DNA of 64,000 nucleotides, from positions 3,374,001-3,438,000 of the forward strand of contig NZ_CP150951.2 of assembly GCF_038069655.2 (NCBI RefSeq). The letters run 5' to 3'. This document shows positions 24,703-34,920 of the stretch, piece after piece. Made by a program: the position numbers and the translations under genes. Each line of letters begins with the position of its first letter. Positions within the stretch are counted from its first letter, which is position 1. The notes beneath the pieces were generated by a model that was given only the letters and a program-made list of their open reading frames with translations, ran no database searches and was not told the origin of the DNA. The DNA comes from Yoonia sp. BS5-3. GTDB taxonomy: Bacteria; Pseudomonadota; Alphaproteobacteria; Rhodobacterales; Rhodobacteraceae.

Positions 24703-25755
24703 ATGCCTGACAAGAACATGACAAGCCTGACCATACGCCGCCCCGATGACTGGCACTTGCACCTGCGCGACGGCGCGATGCTACGGGCCGTACTTCCAGA
24801 AACATCCCGGCATTTTGGCCGGGCGATCATCATGCCCAACCTAGTACCACCGGTTGTCACAACTGCGGACGCAGCCGCCTATCGGGACAGGATCATAGGC
24901 GCCCTGCCCGATGGTGCAGATTTCACGCCCTTAATGACACTCTACCTGACCGAAGATACAGATCCCGCGGATGTCAAACGGGCCTATGAAACCGGGGTTG
25001 CACAGGCTGTGAAACTCTACCCTGCTGGGGCGACGACAAACTCGGCCTCGGGCGTGCGCGATTTCGAAAAGATCCGCCCCGTTCTTGAACAAATGGCCGA
25101 AATCGGGATGCCACTTTGTGTGCATGGCGAGGTGACAGATAACGATATCGACATCTTTGACCGTGAGGCGGTTTTCATTGATCGCATTCTCAAACCGCTG
25201 CGCAAGAAGGTGCCTGACCTGAAAGTTGTGATGGAGCATGTCACGACAAAAGATGCCGTGGATTATGTACGTGACAGCCATAAAAACCTGGCCGCAACGA
25301 TCACGACACACCACCTAATCATCAACCGCAATCATATCCTCGCTGGCGGGATCAAGCCGCATTTTTATTGCCTGCCCGTCGCGAAACGCGAACTGCACCG
25401 CGTGGCTTTGGTACAGGCAGCTATTTCAGGCGATAAACGGTTTTTCCTTGGCACAGATAGCGCGCCACATACCGATCCCGCAAAGCTGCAACCATGCGGA
25501 TGCGCTGGTATCTTTACTGCGCCAAATACGATGTCTTGCCTTGCGGAAGTCTTTGATGTGGCGGGGAAGCTGACAAAGCTGGAGGCATTCACCTCGCTTA
25601 ACGGCCCCGCCTATTACGGGTTAGCACCAAATGAGACGACGATAACGCTGACCAAAGGTGATCCCATCGCATATCCGGCACAGATTACAACAGCAGACGG
25701 ACCCGTCACCGTATTTGATCCCGGTTTCGACCTACATTGGCGGGTCGAAACGTGA
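24703..25755 (+). CDS. pyrC: Dihydroorotase, class II
   Basis: Third step of pyrimidine synthesis: cyclises carbamoyl aspartate to dihydroorotate. The 350-residue protein has the zinc ligands in [10 protein letters not shown], the carboxylated Lys in [17 protein letters not shown], His in PLCVHGEV and in [14 protein letters not shown], and the metal Asp in [10 protein letters not shown], all as in the short class II (E. coli PyrC-like) enzymes. Two in-frame ATG codons, 24703 and 24718, are possible; neither has a good ribosome binding site. Followed by pyrE after a 24-bp palindrome. Confidence 0.95.
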   Translation: MPDKNMTSLTIRRPDDWHLHLRDGAMLRAVLPETSRHFGRAIIMPNLVPPVVTTADAAAYRDRIIGALPDGADFTPLMTLYLTEDTDPADVKRAYETGVAQAVKLYPAGATTNSASGVRDFEKIRPVLEQMAEIGMPLCVHGEVTDNDIDIFDREAVFIDRILKPLRKKVPDLKVVMEHVTTKDAVDYVRDSHKNLAATITTHHLIINRNHILAGGIKPHFYCLPVAKRELHRVALVQAAISGDKRFFLGTDSAPHTDPAKLQPCGCAGIFTAPNTMSCLAEVFDVAGKLTKLEAFTSLNGPAYYGLAPNETTITLTKGDPIAYPAQITTADGPVTVFDPGFDLHWRVET

Positions 25756-25759
25756 GTGA

Positions 25760-25783
25760 GATCAAATTTCTAGAAATTTGATC
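25760..25783. repeat. 24-bp AT-rich palindrome, copy 2
   Basis: Perfect palindrome with arms GATCAAATTTC and GAAATTTGATC around TA, located between pyrC and pyrE, followed by GCCCCCC. Same arms as the element behind infC. It may act as an intercistronic hairpin lowering pyrE expression, or as a dispersed repeat. Confidence 0.85.
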
Positions 25784-25816
25784 GCCCCCCATCATCTAAT
25801 ATGACAGAGCACCATC

Positions 25817-26482
25817 ATGATACCTACATCCTTTCCCGCCAAAGAAGAAATTGCCAGGCTATCTGCCGGAATGCTGCTTGAAGCGGGGGCGGTTGACTTC
25901 AACGCGGACACGCCCTTTACCTTCTCATCTGGCAGGCAGGCCCCCACCTATGTGGATTGCAGACGGTTAATCAGCTTCCCACGCATCCGTACGACGCTGA
26001 TGGATTTTTTGGCTGTCACGATCATGCGTGAAGCGGGGTTCGAAGCCTTCGACAATGTCGCGGGCGGTGAAACCGCAGGGATCCCATTCGGGGCATTCAT
26101 CGCCGAGCGACTTGCGCTGCCGATGACATATGTTCGTAAGAAACCAAAAGGTTACGGGCGCAACGCCCGGATCGAAGGGTTGATGGGCGAAGGTGATCGG
26201 GTCCTGCTGGTCGAAGACATGACCACAGATGGCGGCTCTAAACTGTCATTTGTGGACGCAATCCGCGATACTGGCGCCAATTGTAACGCGACCGCATTGA
26301 TCTTCTTTTATGATATCTACGAGGGCGTTCAGGACCGGCTAGACGCACATGGCGTCCAGCTGATTTATCTATGCACCTGGTGGGATGTGCTTGCCGAAGC
26401 CCGGGCGCGCAAAGCTTTTGACGAAAGAACGCTTAATGCGGTCGAAGCTTACTTGCGCGATCCTGCAGGTTGGGCACCCTAG
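25817..26482 (+). CDS. pyrE: Orotate phosphoribosyltransferase
   Basis: Converts orotate and PRPP to OMP, the fifth step of pyrimidine synthesis. The 221-residue protein shows [20 protein letters not shown], the flexible-loop region [15 protein letters not shown] and the PRPP-binding motif [14 protein letters not shown]. The start at 25817 ([20 protein letters not shown]) agrees with alphaproteobacterial relatives. It forms a pair with pyrC, separated by 61 bases containing the palindrome. Confidence 0.95.
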   Translation: MIPTSFPAKEEIARLSAGMLLEAGAVDFNADTPFTFSSGRQAPTYVDCRRLISFPRIRTTLMDFLAVTIMREAGFEAFDNVAGGETAGIPFGAFIAERLALPMTYVRKKPKGYGRNARIEGLMGEGDRVLLVEDMTTDGGSKLSFVDAIRDTGANCNATALIFFYDIYEGVQDRLDAHGVQLIYLCTWWDVLAEARARKAFDERTLNAVEAYLRDPAGWAP

Positions 26483-26511
26483 GGGTTACCGATATCAACG
26501 GTCGCCGGTTT

Positions 26512-27087
26512 CTATCCTGCGTCCAAAACCTTGCTCAGCACGAACACACCGCGCATATCGCCCTCGGAAAAGCCGCGCGCCATATCTTCGGGATAGCGAT
26601 CTGCCAAAATGTCCGCGACCTCTGCGCTAACCTCACTGGCGCCGTGGCAGGTCAGACAAACGCCAGCGGTTGGAATGGCGCGCGTCATCCGAAAGACGCG
26701 TTGATCATCCTGTTCGATGATCTCTGCCCGGACCAGCGTTTGTGGATCTTCGCCGGCATCCAAACGGTTCAAAAAATCATCGATCGCCGCCGCCGTGTAA
26801 GCATCAGGTGCATTTGCGGGGTTGCGTAGCCGATGGCTAGAGCGGCTGATTTCCCAGCCTTCATTGGCATCTGATATGTCGTAAGTGATGCTTTGCGCCT
26901 CAATATTGCACAGGTCCACCGCCGCAACGGGGCCGCCCGCTTGCATGGCGCTTTGCAATTCGGCCTGCAGTGCACCAGCCAATTGGACAATCACCTGTCC
27001 GCCCTCTTGGGCAAGATCCTGCACTTCCTCAGCCGTTACAGGTGCAGCCAAGCTCACACAAATTGCGACCGTTGCTTTCAATTTCAT
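26512..27087 (-). CDS. Periplasmic single-haem DUF3365 protein
   Basis: Exported protein of 191 residues: signal peptide MKLKATVAICVSLAAPVTAEE, then a PAS/Cache-like DUF3365 (Tll0287-like) domain with EGWEISRSSHRLRNPANAPD and AIPTAGVCLTCHGASE, whose CLTCH motif binds one c-type haem. GGGAGGG seven bases before the ATG at 27087 sets the start. Family members are haem-based sensor or redox domains; here the domain stands alone without a kinase or cyclase, so it could be a soluble redox or gas-sensing partner. Convergent with pyrE. Confidence 0.82.
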   Translation of the reverse strand: MKLKATVAICVSLAAPVTAEEVQDLAQEGGQVIVQLAGALQAELQSAMQAGGPVAAVDLCNIEAQSITYDISDANEGWEISRSSHRLRNPANAPDAYTAAAIDDFLNRLDAGEDPQTLVRAEIIEQDDQRVFRMTRAIPTAGVCLTCHGASEVSAEVADILADRYPEDMARGFSEGDMRGVFVLSKVLDAG

Positions 27088-27191
27088 ATTCAGCCCTCCC
27101 ATGCTTGCACGAAATACATTTCCAAATTGAAATATATTCAAGCATTACGCAAGGGCTCAGAATAACTGGCACAATATGCGAGGAATGGCGC

Positions 27192-28151
27192 TTAGACCGC
27201 ACTCAATTTCTTCAGGCGCGCGTCGCGCAACCGCACAAAGTCATCACCCGCATGATAAGATGAACGGGTCAACGGGCTGGCCGAAACCATCAGGAAACCT
27301 TTGCCAAAGGCCGCTTTCTCATAGGAGGCGAACTCCTCCGGGGTTACAAAACGATCCACCTTATGGTGCTTGGGTGTCGGCTGCAGATATTGGCCAATTG
27401 TCAGGAAATCGATATCAGCAGCGCGCATATCTTCCATAACCTGTGTCACCGCCTGTTTGTCCTCACCCAAGCCGACCATGATCCCAGATTTGGTGAAAAT
27501 GGTCGGGTCCAGCTCTTTCACCCGCTGTAGCAAGCGCAATGAATGGAAATAGCGGGCACCCGGACGCACCTGCGGATAAAGGCCGGGCACGGTTTCCAAG
27601 TTGTGGTTGAACACATCCGGTTTTGCTTCAACGACGATCTCCAGCACTGCGGGATCGCAACGAATAAAGTCTGGCGTCAGAATTTCGATCGTGGTTTTCG
27701 GCGACTGGCGGCGGATGGCGCGGATCGTCTGCGCAAAATGGGCCGCCCCGCCATCTTCAATATCATCGCGATCAACAGACGTGACGACGACGTGGTTCAG
27801 CCCCAGCTTTTTGACGGCATCGGCGACACGGCCCGGCTCAAAGACATCCAGATCTTCGGGGGGTTTGCCTGTGGCAATGTTGCAGAACGTACAGGCGCGT
27901 GTGCAAACCTCGCCCATGATCATCATCGTCGCGTGACCCTGGGACCAGCATTCGCCAACATTCGGACACCCGGCCTCTTCACAGACGGTCACAAGCTTAT
28001 GTTCGCGCAGCAAATCACGTGTGGCCTTGTAGCCTTCGGATGTCGGGGCCTTCACGCGAATCCAGTCGGGCTTCGTCGGCTGCGGCGCATCAGGGCGCCG
28101 CTGCTTTTCAGGATGGCGCTGCGCAGGAATTTTCAGGTCGCGAGTGGACAT
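27192..28151 (-). CDS. lipA: Lipoyl synthase
   Basis: Radical-SAM enzyme inserting two sulfurs into octanoyl-protein to form lipoate. The 319-residue protein has both clusters: auxiliary cluster [13 protein letters not shown] and radical SAM cluster [15 protein letters not shown], plus the C-terminal [10 protein letters not shown] with the conserved Arg-Ser-Ser-Tyr. Single gene here, leftward, 103 bases after the DUF3365 start. Confidence 0.96.
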   Translation of the reverse strand: MSTRDLKIPAQRHPEKQRRPDAPQPTKPDWIRVKAPTSEGYKATRDLLREHKLVTVCEEAGCPNVGECWSQGHATMMIMGEVCTRACTFCNIATGKPPEDLDVFEPGRVADAVKKLGLNHVVVTSVDRDDIEDGGAAHFAQTIRAIRRQSPKTTIEILTPDFIRCDPAVLEIVVEAKPDVFNHNLETVPGLYPQVRPGARYFHSLRLLQRVKELDPTIFTKSGIMVGLGEDKQAVTQVMEDMRAADIDFLTIGQYLQPTPKHHKVDRFVTPEEFASYEKAAFGKGFLMVSASPLTRSSYHAGDDFVRLRDARLKKLSAV

Positions 28152-28271
28152 ACTGGGCTCCGGTCGGTCTTATGCCTACCTAGCGCCCCCAGTTATATTT
28201 GTCCAATAAAGACAAAATGCTGCATGGCGGGCCTGCACGCCGCGCATGGACCTTACATACCTGATGCCTTC

Positions 28272-29393
28272 TTAGCCGATCATCGGCCCAAACTGGCCTT
28301 GAGTTTCCTCATAGTGCCGTTTGAGCCGTTGCAGCGCGATCCGCAACACAATCTTCCCGGATCGGGCCGACCAACCCATTGATTTCTCGGTGTGTTCAAG
28401 GCCTTCCAAATAGCAGCAGCATCGCAAAACAATATCGCCCAAACCCGGGCCAAGATCACGCAGGGCATCACGCACCCTACTCCGTGCGGCGATTGCCCCA
28501 TCGGGACCCTCGGGATGCAGTTCTACGACATCACCTGTCACAAACGCTTCCCATTTTTCGACACCGCTCATGCCGACCTGTGCTAATTCGAAATCTTCAC
28601 GAAGCCGTTCGCCCACAGCGACCAGATCCCGCTTCAAAAACAGCTCACCATCACGGTCGCGCCGGCGGGACAAGCCGACCAAGGGGCTTTCAGTATTGTG
28701 ATAACGATGCGATTGCGGGGGCTCATCATCAAGGGTGGCGATGTCCCAGCCAGCGTCACCGGGGTCATCCATACGCTTTTCGGCAAAGCCGCTGGCCCGG
28801 TTTTCGTCTTCAGCGGTTAGTCGGCGCAACGCGGCACGACCAGTATTGGTAATAAAGTAGCGGGCCAACCGGCCTTCAGGGTTTGGACAGGTAATCCAGT
28901 CCTTCAAGGCCATGGCTTGCGCAATTTCACGATCAACAATGGCAGTGCGCAATTGCTCACCATGTTCAGTATCACGGACAACAACCGCCGTTTCCATCTC
29001 GCGGGCAACGGCCAGCACCGCACCTTGTTCGCAAAGACGGCGCAAGATACGTTTCGCATCCTGATCTATCTGCTTTTGTGTTAATCCTACGATTTGGCCG
29101 GTTGTTGCCTGCAGGCATTCTGTCTGTGTCATTACATCTTCCCTCTCAAGATCATCGTCAGCTTTCGAAACACGGGTCGACAAGGATTTGAGTGCGGCAT
29201 CAATCAACGGATCATCTCTGCGGCATTCGAAACGGCGGACTTGGCGCAAGACGGTTGACGGATGGCAATCGCTTTGACGCGCCAGCGCGCGAATGGATTG
29301 ACCTGTTTCCGTATGCACAAGATAGTGTCGGGCTGCATCGGGTACCCAAACAGGTAACGCATCGGACCCAATTGACCCTGTTCGTGCAGTCAT
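28272..29393 (-). CDS. DUF6456 helix-turn-helix protein
   Basis: Protein of 373 residues conserved in Rhodobacterales. The N-terminal third carries a helix-turn-helix-like GQSIRALARQSDCHPSTVLRQVRRFE, the middle a winged-helix-like region, and the C-terminus the DUF6456 domain (ESPLVGLSRRRDRDGELFLKRDLVAVGERLREDFELAQVG onwards to LRIALQRLKRHYEE). Probably a DNA-binding regulator; target unknown. ATG at 29393 is preferred over the longer frame to 29429. Lies near the DUF6477 gene, which is divergent. Assignment from recall of the conserved block. Confidence 0.75.
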   Translation of the reverse strand: MTARTGSIGSDALPVWVPDAARHYLVHTETGQSIRALARQSDCHPSTVLRQVRRFECRRDDPLIDAALKSLSTRVSKADDDLEREDVMTQTECLQATTGQIVGLTQKQIDQDAKRILRRLCEQGAVLAVAREMETAVVVRDTEHGEQLRTAIVDREIAQAMALKDWITCPNPEGRLARYFITNTGRAALRRLTAEDENRASGFAEKRMDDPGDAGWDIATLDDEPPQSHRYHNTESPLVGLSRRRDRDGELFLKRDLVAVGERLREDFELAQVGMSGVEKWEAFVTGDVVELHPEGPDGAIAARSRVRDALRDLGPGLGDIVLRCCCYLEGLEHTEKSMGWSARSGKIVLRIALQRLKRHYEETQGQFGPMIG

Positions 29394-29640
29394 GTCACTC
29401 GTCCTCTTGCCGAAATTTCCGAGACGCAAAAAATGAGCAGCCGAAGATGCAACTCTATCGGCGCATCAACCTAGGCGTGTATGGTTACTCATTTATTAAC
29501 GCTACAACTTACCCGTCAACTATTCTTTCCAAAGGATAAACAATCCTGACAGCAGCGTTCTTAACTAATTGGGAATGAGCAACGCCCCAACGGGTTGTGC
29601 AATTGTATTGCGACTCATCAATACTTTGAAAGGTTGTATG

Positions 29641-29934
29641 ATGCTTGATATCAAAACGCGCCTAAGATCGCTCAAACGCCCCCAGCTTTTGGTCCGTGCC
29701 GTTCGGTTTGGTGCCGACGATTATCGGCGGGATGTTCATCTGAAACGATTGCTGAATTGCGATACGCTTCCCCGCCCCGCCGAAGCCGTCATGCGATTGC
29801 TTGAGCTTGAGGCCGAAGCAAATCACTGGCGCGAAATACGGTCCGGCAATTACGTGATTGCGCGGCATATCGAAATTCTGATTGCCCTGTCCGGCGAGGC
29901 TGCGCTGATGCAAGCGACCTCCAGCACCTGCTAG
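29641..29934 (+). CDS. DUF6477 small protein
   Basis: Protein of 97 residues (MLDIKTRLRSLKRPQLLVRA start, RFGADDYRRDVHLKRLL) of a small family widespread in Rhodobacterales, which I take as DUF6477. Hydrophilic, no membrane helix, function unknown. ATG codons at 29638 and 29641 are adjacent; the second has AAAGG at normal spacing. Its 3' end overlaps the convergent MttB homologue by four bases. The 247 bases upstream, shared with the divergent DUF6456 gene, show no clear regulatory motif. Confidence 0.72.
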   Translation: MLDIKTRLRSLKRPQLLVRAVRFGADDYRRDVHLKRLLNCDTLPRPAEAVMRLLELEAEANHWREIRSGNYVIARHIEILIALSGEAALMQATSSTC

Positions 29935-31475
29935 GTGAAGGCGTCGGGCATACTGGCTTTCTTTTCAGCAACATAGGCACGCAAACGGGCCTCAACATCG
30001 GGATCGATTGAAGGCTGCTGATAGGTATCCAGCAGCTTTTGTACCCGGGCCGCCGCAAGGGCCTGCGTGTCGCGGGCACCTTCCTCATACCAAGTCTCGT
30101 AGGTCTTGTAGTCAAGCAGATTTGACCGCCAGAAAGCTGTCTCAAAATTCGCTTGGGTATGCGTGCACCCCAAGTAATGGCCACCGGGACCGACCTCTTC
30201 AATGGCATCCAGCGCCAAGCCCGCCTGAGAGGTATCAACACCCCGTGCGAAATGATGCAACGTACCCAATTGGTCGGCATCCATCACGAACTTTTCAAAC
30301 GACGCGACAAGACCGCCCTCAAGCCAACCGCAGGCATGCAGCATGAAATTGACACCAGCCAACAACCCGGTTTGCAAGCTATTGGCGGTTTCATACGCGG
30401 CCTGAGCATCTGGCAGTTTCGATCCGCAGAACGACCCGGCCGATCGGTACGGCAACCCCAAACGGCGGGCCAACTGCCCGGCACCGTAGGTAATGTGACT
30501 CGCCTCAGGCGTGCCAAAGGTCGGCGCGCCTGAGTTCATATCGATAGAGCTTACAAACGCGCCAAAGATGACCGGGGCGCCGGGGCGAACCAGCTGCGAA
30601 TAGGCAACGCCTGCCAGTACTTCGGCCAATACTTGGGTCAGCGTTCCAGCCACCGATACAGGGGCCATCGCGCCGCCGACGATGAACGGGCTAATGATCG
30701 ATGCCTGGTTGTTCTGGGCAAAAGCCTCAAGCGCTCCCATCATGACATTGTCAAATGTCATGGGCGAATTGATATTGATCAGCGAGGTCATGACCGTGTT
30801 GTCCTGCACAAAATCCTTCCCGAAAAGGATCTCGCACATCTCAACGGAATCTTGCGCGCGGCTCGGCTCGGTGACAGCCCCCATGAAGGGCTTGTCGCTG
30901 TAAATCATATGGGCAAGCAACATATCCAAGTGGCGCTTGTTCACGGGGACATCCGTTGGTTCGCAGACGGTGCCACCCGAATGGTGCAGCCATTTTGACA
31001 TGTACCCTAATTTCACGAATTTTTCGAAATCAGCCATGGTGGCATAGCGGCGACCGCCCGCTGCATCACGCACAAATGGCGGCCCATATACCGGGGCAAG
31101 CACCAGACTATCGCCGCCAATTTCGACATTCCGATCCGGGTTGCGGGCAACTTGGGTAAATTTGGATGGGGCAGTCGCACATAATTTGCGGGCCATGCCG
31201 CGCGGAATGCGCACGCGCTCGCCTTGCACATCGGCACCTGCCGCACGCCAACGATCCAACGCATCCGGGTTATCAACAAAGTTCACACCGATCTCGGCCA
31301 GGACAGTTTCGGCATTCGCCTCGATCAAGTCCAACGCCTCTTCGGTCAGAACCTCATAATGGGGAATGTTGCGGGTGATGAATTTCTCTGTCTCGACACT
31401 CACAGCCGTTCTTGCCGCACGGCGCGCCGCCCCGCCACCGCCGCGTCTTGCCGCTCTGACCGGTGCATCTGACAT
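29931..31475 (-). CDS. MttB superfamily methyltransferase, no pyrrolysine
   Basis: Protein of 514 residues of the trimethylamine methyltransferase (MttB) family. After a basic Arg/Gly/Ala-rich N-terminus, the barrel includes YGPPFVRDAAGGRRYATMAD, LININSPMTFDNVMMGAL and AGSFCGSKLPDAQAAYETANSL. The frame is continuous with no internal amber codon, so it belongs to the non-pyrrolysine branch, whose known members demethylate quaternary amines such as glycine betaine. No corrinoid protein or reductive activase lies in the window. GGAGGAG precedes the ATG. An operator-like element sits just upstream. Substrate not predictable. Confidence 0.88.
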   Translation of the reverse strand: MSDAPVRAARRGGGGAARRAARTAVSVETEKFITRNIPHYEVLTEEALDLIEANAETVLAEIGVNFVDNPDALDRWRAAGADVQGERVRIPRGMARKLCATAPSKFTQVARNPDRNVEIGGDSLVLAPVYGPPFVRDAAGGRRYATMADFEKFVKLGYMSKWLHHSGGTVCEPTDVPVNKRHLDMLLAHMIYSDKPFMGAVTEPSRAQDSVEMCEILFGKDFVQDNTVMTSLININSPMTFDNVMMGALEAFAQNNQASIISPFIVGGAMAPVSVAGTLTQVLAEVLAGVAYSQLVRPGAPVIFGAFVSSIDMNSGAPTFGTPEASHITYGAGQLARRLGLPYRSAGSFCGSKLPDAQAAYETANSLQTGLLAGVNFMLHACGWLEGGLVASFEKFVMDADQLGTLHHFARGVDTSQAGLALDAIEEVGPGGHYLGCTHTQANFETAFWRSNLLDYKTYETWYEEGARDTQALAAARVQKLLDTYQQPSIDPDVEARLRAYVAEKKASMPDAFT

Positions 31476-31499
31476 GAAAACTCCTCCAACCGCCGATAA

Positions 31500-31529
31500 C
31501 TCAATTAGTCTTATAGTCTTACAATTGAG
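31500..31529. promoter_or_regulatory. Operator-like element upstream of mttB homologue
   Basis: Inverted repeat CTCAATT (31500-31506) and AATTGAG (31523-31529) enclosing a tandem eight-base repeat TAGTCTTA-TAGTCTTA (31506-31521). It lies 25-54 bases upstream of the MttB homologue start, overlapping the likely promoter, so a repressor or activator site is plausible. The regulator is unknown. Confidence 0.5.
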
Positions 31530-31617
31530 AGACGGTCGGAATTACCGCTTTTGCGGCCTCTGGCAGGCAAAAGCGACATGCGCTGGCATTTTGATCAGAG
31601 TTCGTGTTGGCCCCGAC

Positions 31618-32904
31618 CTAATAGGCGCATTCGGTCATCGGATCGAAATCGGGCTGCGGCTCAAAAGCAGTCAAATTGGACCGGGTTGTCAAAGTCAGCA
31701 AACTGTTTGCAAAAGCCACAATTTCTTCTTCATTCGCCTCACGCGCCTGCAGATGTGTAACAACAGCCACATGATCATTGATCCAACGCTCACTTGTAAA
31801 CCGACAACCCGCGTCAGTTTCACATTGCTCTGGCGGATCAAGCATGACGCTTGGCACATTTGATGTCAGCGCCCCCAAAGGCGGGCACGGAAAGGTGCCA
31901 TCCCTTTCGCAACTATGACCGATTGCTGTTACTTCATCCGCATTTGGTTGCGGTAGATAGTAGAAAACCAGTTGATTACCGCCCACAATGAAGGGACCTT
32001 GCGTGGTTTGCGTGAACGATGCTGTATCATAAACGCTTGTGCTGATCTCATTCGTCTGGCGAATATTCCTTGGCTGATCAAACAATGCAAAGCTTGGTGC
32101 ATCATTCACCGTAATCACATTTTCTGAGTTCGCTTCGATCCAATAGTTCGACAAGGATACGCTAAGCCTGATCATTTCCTGGAAACGATCTGCGGCCGCC
32201 ATACCGGCCTGCCCGGCACCCAGGCTCGGATCTTCAAGCTGCTGTAAAAGGTGAAAAGTATCGACGTAATGCAAAACCCGATCAAACAAGGCAGCCTCAG
32301 TCACATCCGGCCATTTCACATGCGCAAATAAACCCTGCTCATTGCCCACGCTGCCGATCGGATTGGCATTGTACCCAGCATAGCGATAAAGCGCGTCAAA
32401 ATTTGCCAGATGCTGCTCAAGTCTTTGCTTATTGCTACGTCCAGCCACAGGCGGTCGGTAATGCTCTGGACGCAAATGGGCATCAGCCGCGAAAACGGCG
32501 TCAGCCCATTGATCAAACACAACCGGATCAAGCGACAACGCATCACTGATTTGATCAAACGCTGCACTTCTTGCGGCATATATCCGGTCCCAACGATAGA
32601 TACGCGTGTATTCGCGATCGACATGACGAAACTGCAAAGTCGTTTTGACATCCTGGGACCCAATGCTGCATTGCCATGAAAATGTCTCATCCGTCAGATC
32701 ATCAACGGTTTTGCGGCATCCCTGCTGCGCGGGGGCTTGCAGCCAGTTGGTCATCTTGGCCCAGACGGCATCGCGATTTTCCTGATATTCTGCAACTGTG
32801 GATTGCCATGCGGCCTCCAGACATCTCAGTTCAGTGACCGTATCCGCCTTCGCGCCCAAAGCAGCACAAGCCGTTGAAATTGCCAGAAACCCACGTATTT
32901 TCAA
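31618..32904 (-). CDS. Secreted protein of unknown function, TTG start
   Basis: Protein of 428 residues with no recognised domain. The likely start is TTG at 32904: GGGGGA stands six bases before it and the product begins with a signal peptide LKIRGFLAISTACAALGAKAD; no ATG in frame is near and the longer frame would overlap the guaA leader. The mature protein has about eight cysteines (CLEAAW, GCRKT, WQCSIG, SCERDGTFPCP, QCETDAGC, TECAY), suggesting periplasmic disulphides, and the pattern CRKTVDDLTDETFSWQC near the N-terminus resembles lysozyme-inhibitor-like domains (DUF1311) only weakly. Divergent from guaA. An orphan candidate. Confidence 0.65.
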   Translation of the reverse strand: MKIRGFLAISTACAALGAKADTVTELRCLEAAWQSTVAEYQENRDAVWAKMTNWLQAPAQQGCRKTVDDLTDETFSWQCSIGSQDVKTTLQFRHVDREYTRIYRWDRIYAARSAAFDQISDALSLDPVVFDQWADAVFAADAHLRPEHYRPPVAGRSNKQRLEQHLANFDALYRYAGYNANPIGSVGNEQGLFAHVKWPDVTEAALFDRVLHYVDTFHLLQQLEDPSLGAGQAGMAAADRFQEMIRLSVSLSNYWIEANSENVITVNDAPSFALFDQPRNIRQTNEISTSVYDTASFTQTTQGPFIVGGNQLVFYYLPQPNADEVTAIGHSCERDGTFPCPPLGALTSNVPSVMLDPPEQCETDAGCRFTSERWINDHVAVVTHLQAREANEEEIVAFANSLLTLTTRSNLTAFEPQPDFDPMTECAY

Positions 32905-33003
32905 ATGCCATCCCCCAAATGTTAACCTTGAATTATGAAGCAAGCGGACAGCTTTCAAGTGATCCGCCTTGCAATGTCGAAAAGCATTGGCTACCCGAAG
33001 GCC

Positions 33004-34557
33004 ATGTCTGATCATCAACGCCTTCTTATCATCGACTTCGGCAGCCAGGTCACGCAGCTGATCGCCCGTCGCCTGCGCGAGCTGAACGTCTATTGCGAAA
33101 TTCACCCCTATCAAAACGTCACCGACGCCTTTTTGGCCGACTTCGCGCCCAAGGCCGTGATCTTCTCCGGCGGACCTGACAGCGTCACCCGCGAAGGATC
33201 ACCCCGCGCGCCTGATAGTGTCTTTGATCTGGGGGTCCCGATCCTTGGCATCTGCTACGGCCAGCAAACCATGATGACCCAACTGGGCGGCAAAGTGGTC
33301 AGCGGGCACGGTACCAAAGAATTTGGTCGGGCCTTTGTGACACCGCAGGACGGTCTGGACCTTCTCAACGGCTGGTTTGCCACCGACAAGGAACAAGTCT
33401 GGATGAGCCACGGCGACCATGTCTCTGAAATTGCGCCAGGTTTTAAGGTTTACGGCACCTCACCCAACGCGCCTTTTGCGATCACGGCTGATGTGTCGCG
33501 GCACTTCTACGCGGTGCAATTCCACCCCGAGGTTCATCACACGCCCAACGGTGGCAAGCTCTATGAAAACTTCGTGCGGCTCGCCGGTTTCTCTGGCGAC
33601 TGGACCATGGGCGCCTACCGCGAGCAGGCGATTGCCGCGATCAAAGACCAAGTCGGCGACAAACAAGTAATCTGCGCCCTGTCCGGCGGGGTCGATTCGT
33701 CCGTGGCCGCAGCACTGCTGCACGAAGCCATTGGCGACCAGCTGACCTGCGTCTTCGTCGACCACGGCCTGCTGCGCCTGAACGAGGCCGAAGAAGTCGT
33801 GGGTATGTTCCGCGACCATATGAACTTGAAAGTGATTCACGCCGATGAAACCGAACTGTTCTTGGGTGAACTCGAAGGGCAATCCGACCCCGAAACCAAG
33901 CGCAAGATCATCGGCAAACTGTTCATCGACGTCTTCCAGAAATACGCCAATGACATCGAAGGGGCCGAATTCCTGGCCCAAGGCACGCTTTACCCCGATG
34001 TGATCGAAAGCGTCAGCTTCTCGGGCGGGCCATCGGTCACGATCAAAAGCCATCATAACGTGGGCGGGCTGCCCGAAAAAATGGGGCTCAAACTGGTCGA
34101 ACCGCTCCGCGAGCTGTTTAAAGACGAAGTGCGCGCCTTGGGTGTCGAACTTGGGCTGCCAAAAAGCTTCATCGGCAGACATCCGTTCCCTGGCCCTGGC
34201 CTCGCGATCCGCTGTCCCGGTGAAATCACCCGCGAGAAACTGGAAATCCTGCGCAAGGCCGACGCGGTCTATATCGACCAAATCCGCAGACACGGGCTCT
34301 ATGATGACATCTGGCAGGCCTTCGTGGCCATTCTGCCCGTGCGCACGGTCGGGGTCATGGGCGACGGGCGCACCTACGACTTTGCCTGTGCATTGCGGGC
34401 CGTGACATCTGTCGACGGGATGACAGCAGACTACTACCCCTTCAGCCATGAATTCCTTGGCGAAACCGCCACGCGGATCATCAATGAGGTGCCGGGGATC
34501 AATCGGGTCACCTATGACATCACCAGCAAACCGCCCGGAACCATCGAATGGGAATAA
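33004..34557 (+). CDS. guaA: GMP synthase (glutamine-hydrolysing)
   Basis: Converts XMP to GMP with glutamine. The 517-residue protein has an N-terminal class I glutamine amidotransferase (catalytic Cys in [11 protein letters not shown], His-Glu in [13 protein letters not shown]), the ATP-pyrophosphatase P-loop [16 protein letters not shown], and the C-terminal dimer domain ending [10 protein letters not shown]. Start at 33004 ([20 protein letters not shown]) agrees with the family; two upstream in-frame ATG codons (32935, 32974) would add unconserved residues. The stop overlaps the next gene. Confidence 0.96.
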   Translation: MSDHQRLLIIDFGSQVTQLIARRLRELNVYCEIHPYQNVTDAFLADFAPKAVIFSGGPDSVTREGSPRAPDSVFDLGVPILGICYGQQTMMTQLGGKVVSGHGTKEFGRAFVTPQDGLDLLNGWFATDKEQVWMSHGDHVSEIAPGFKVYGTSPNAPFAITADVSRHFYAVQFHPEVHHTPNGGKLYENFVRLAGFSGDWTMGAYREQAIAAIKDQVGDKQVICALSGGVDSSVAAALLHEAIGDQLTCVFVDHGLLRLNEAEEVVGMFRDHMNLKVIHADETELFLGELEGQSDPETKRKIIGKLFIDVFQKYANDIEGAEFLAQGTLYPDVIESVSFSGGPSVTIKSHHNVGGLPEKMGLKLVEPLRELFKDEVRALGVELGLPKSFIGRHPFPGPGLAIRCPGEITREKLEILRKADAVYIDQIRRHGLYDDIWQAFVAILPVRTVGVMGDGRTYDFACALRAVTSVDGMTADYYPFSHEFLGETATRIINEVPGINRVTYDITSKPPGTIEWE

Positions 34558-34844
34558 CGGCCAAGCCGGGCATGGTCGCCTTGACCGGTACGATCATCAT
34601 TCCAAAAGACATGCAGGCCGACCTGCTGCCGCTTTTGGAAGAGCACAAAGCCCTGACACGGCAAGAACCCGGCTGTCTGAAATTCGACGTCGCGCCAGAT
34701 GCAGATGACCCTACGCTTTTTCACGTGGATGAGCTTTTCAAGGATGAAGCCGCTTTTGCACACCACCAATCTGCAGGCGCCGCACGGCCTTGGGGACCGG
34801 CCAGCAAAGAACTGATGCGCAACTTCAACAAGCGCCTGCTTTAA
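34548..34844 (+). CDS. Antibiotic biosynthesis monooxygenase-fold protein
   Basis: Small protein of 98 residues with the ABM (YgiN-like) dimeric ferredoxin fold: [55 protein letters not shown]. Such proteins can be quinol monooxygenases or haem-independent oxygenases, but many have no known function. The ATG at 34548 overlaps the guaA stop by ten bases; a second ATG at 34572 is possible. Co-transcription with guaA is likely. Confidence 0.78.
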   Translation: MGITAKPGMVALTGTIIIPKDMQADLLPLLEEHKALTRQEPGCLKFDVAPDADDPTLFHVDELFKDEAAFAHHQSAGAARPWGPASKELMRNFNKRLL

Positions 34845-34920
34845 TGGCCAAAATACTGATCATCCTGGCCCTTTGCGCCATAAAACCAAAACCCGCGCAA
34901 AACTGACGAAAAGGGCAACG

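Noticed and set aside
33460-34449. Minus-strand open frame of 329 codons opposite guaA
   Set aside because: The guaA frame is fully conserved, and the antisense product has no recognisable feature or ribosome site.
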